Position numbers and translations under genes: made by a program
Assembly: GCF_037975245.1 (NCBI RefSeq)
Contig: NC_092568.1
Coordinates: 5,802,501 to 5,864,500 of the forward strand
Direction of reading: 5' to 3'
Source of the DNA: Apostichopus japonicus
Taxonomy: Eukaryota; Echinodermata; Holothuroidea; Aspidochirotida; Stichopodidae
DNA: 62,000 nt
Shown: positions 61,334 to 62,000 of the stretch, one piece after another
How positions within the stretch are numbered: the first letter of the stretch is position 1
Layout of the letters: each line of letters begins with the position of its first letter
The notes under the pieces: generated by a model
What the model saw: only the letters and a program-made list of their open reading frames with translations
Database searches by the model: none
Told to the model about the DNA's origin: nothing

Positions 61334-61680
61334 ATTCCGAAACTGGCAATGATATCTTACTGATAATGAAAGTATACTTAATATCTAGAAGCGACACTTA
61401 AGGTTATGAAAGAACAATTGAAAGACAAGATCTTCACACGCCTGCTGTCAACTTTCTAATCATTCTACGGTACAATGGAACAAATACTGTACGGACACAG
61501 CAAATGTGTACTTGTTCTATTGTATATAACTGTCATACATGACATGTGCTATGACTATTATCTACCTGTGTCAACTTTTTTCTTTGATATAAGAATCTAG
61601 CATCACCGCGTGTTTCCGGCTGTTTCATCAGACTGCCTGTACGATGGGGGTGGGTGAGGCGGGCCCACGATGGGAAGTGG

Positions 61681-61693
61681 TATATATATAAAG
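61681..61693 (+). promoter_or_regulatory. Plus-strand TATA box, divergent to the CBM48 gene
   Basis: TATATATATAAAG faces right, about 350 bp upstream of the minus-strand ATG at 61333. The region may work as a shared divergent promoter. Downstream frames (for example ATG at 61779, 39 codons) are not recognisable, and the partner gene would lie mostly beyond the right edge. Confidence 0.35.
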
Positions 61694-62000
61694 GCCGACA
61701 GGTGTTCTCATTAGTGGAAATTTCGTGTCATTTCTTCATCTTAGCTTCCCTGTGCAACTTTACCCACTTTGAAAGATGTCATCAAGCTATAAATGTAATT
61801 GTGCTCTGCCAATCTCGAGCCATACAGCCCTGGACTCGATCGTGGCGATTTGTAGGCCTATTATATCTGAAGGGTGTGACGAGAAGGGAGGATAGATGAT
61901 GCCTAGATGAGGAATCCTCATGAAGGATTTCTACTGTATAATATGCACAGAGCAGAATATTATGCTCTATGTTAATATGTCACTGTTGCACCGTAGCCAA

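Noticed and set aside
1-62000. CRISPR arrays, bacterial operons, rRNA or complete tRNA genes
   Set aside because: The repeat arrays have no unique spacers of constant length, the genes are split by GT-AG introns, and I found no full tRNA cloverleaf; the B-box motif at 37.6-39.0 kb lacks the other arms.

Overview
This window looks like nuclear DNA of an animal. It is AT-rich, with split genes using GT-AG introns, AATAAA signals, many minisatellites and several non-autonomous transposons. A CUB-MAM membrane protein, a divergent homeobox gene, a CBM48 protein, a LINE tail with a GGCGCTATATAAG-type end and a CAGTGGCGTCGCCAG inverted-repeat element together suggest a marine invertebrate, perhaps an echinoderm such as a sea cucumber. 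That placement is inference, and no species can be named from sequence alone.

Layout. 1-842: a ~33-bp minisatellite running off the left edge. 1311-2819 (minus): an intronless CUB-MAM type I membrane protein with its own TATA box. 2920-11131: mostly non-coding, with one inverted-repeat transposon (8712-9043). 11132-12387 (plus): a two-exon divergent homeobox gene with a poly(A) signal. 12733-20390: non-coding, including a striking 27-bp satellite (17826-18770) and a ~61-74-bp array. 20670-61333 (minus): one large gene filling the right two thirds of the window. Its introns hold minisatellites, a 377-bp foldback element, a LINE fragment, and hAT-like, piggyBac-like and other TIR elements.

The large gene is the main discovery. 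I rebuilt it exon by exon from reading frames, splice sites and matching phases. It encodes about 461 residues: a putatively N-myristoylated, lysine-rich start (MGNKFGKK), a long Glu/Pro-rich acidic region in four exons, and a C-terminal CBM48 glycogen-binding domain of the AMPK-beta type that ends in a stop with no AMPK-beta C-terminal domain. The second half of the CBM48 is encoded twice, by exons at 24607-24703 and 23013-23106. Both enter in phase 2 and leave in phase 0, so exactly one must be used to keep the frame. One version keeps the sugar-binding tryptophan (DGEW) and the other replaces it with aspartate (DGED). This predicts a splice switch between a carbohydrate-binding and a weakened or non-binding form. 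Two further ATG exons with strong phase-0 donors (52597-52668 and 43319-43438) would replace the myristoylated start, giving a second, independent switch for membrane attachment.

All gene models are ab initio readings. No RNA evidence or database search was available.
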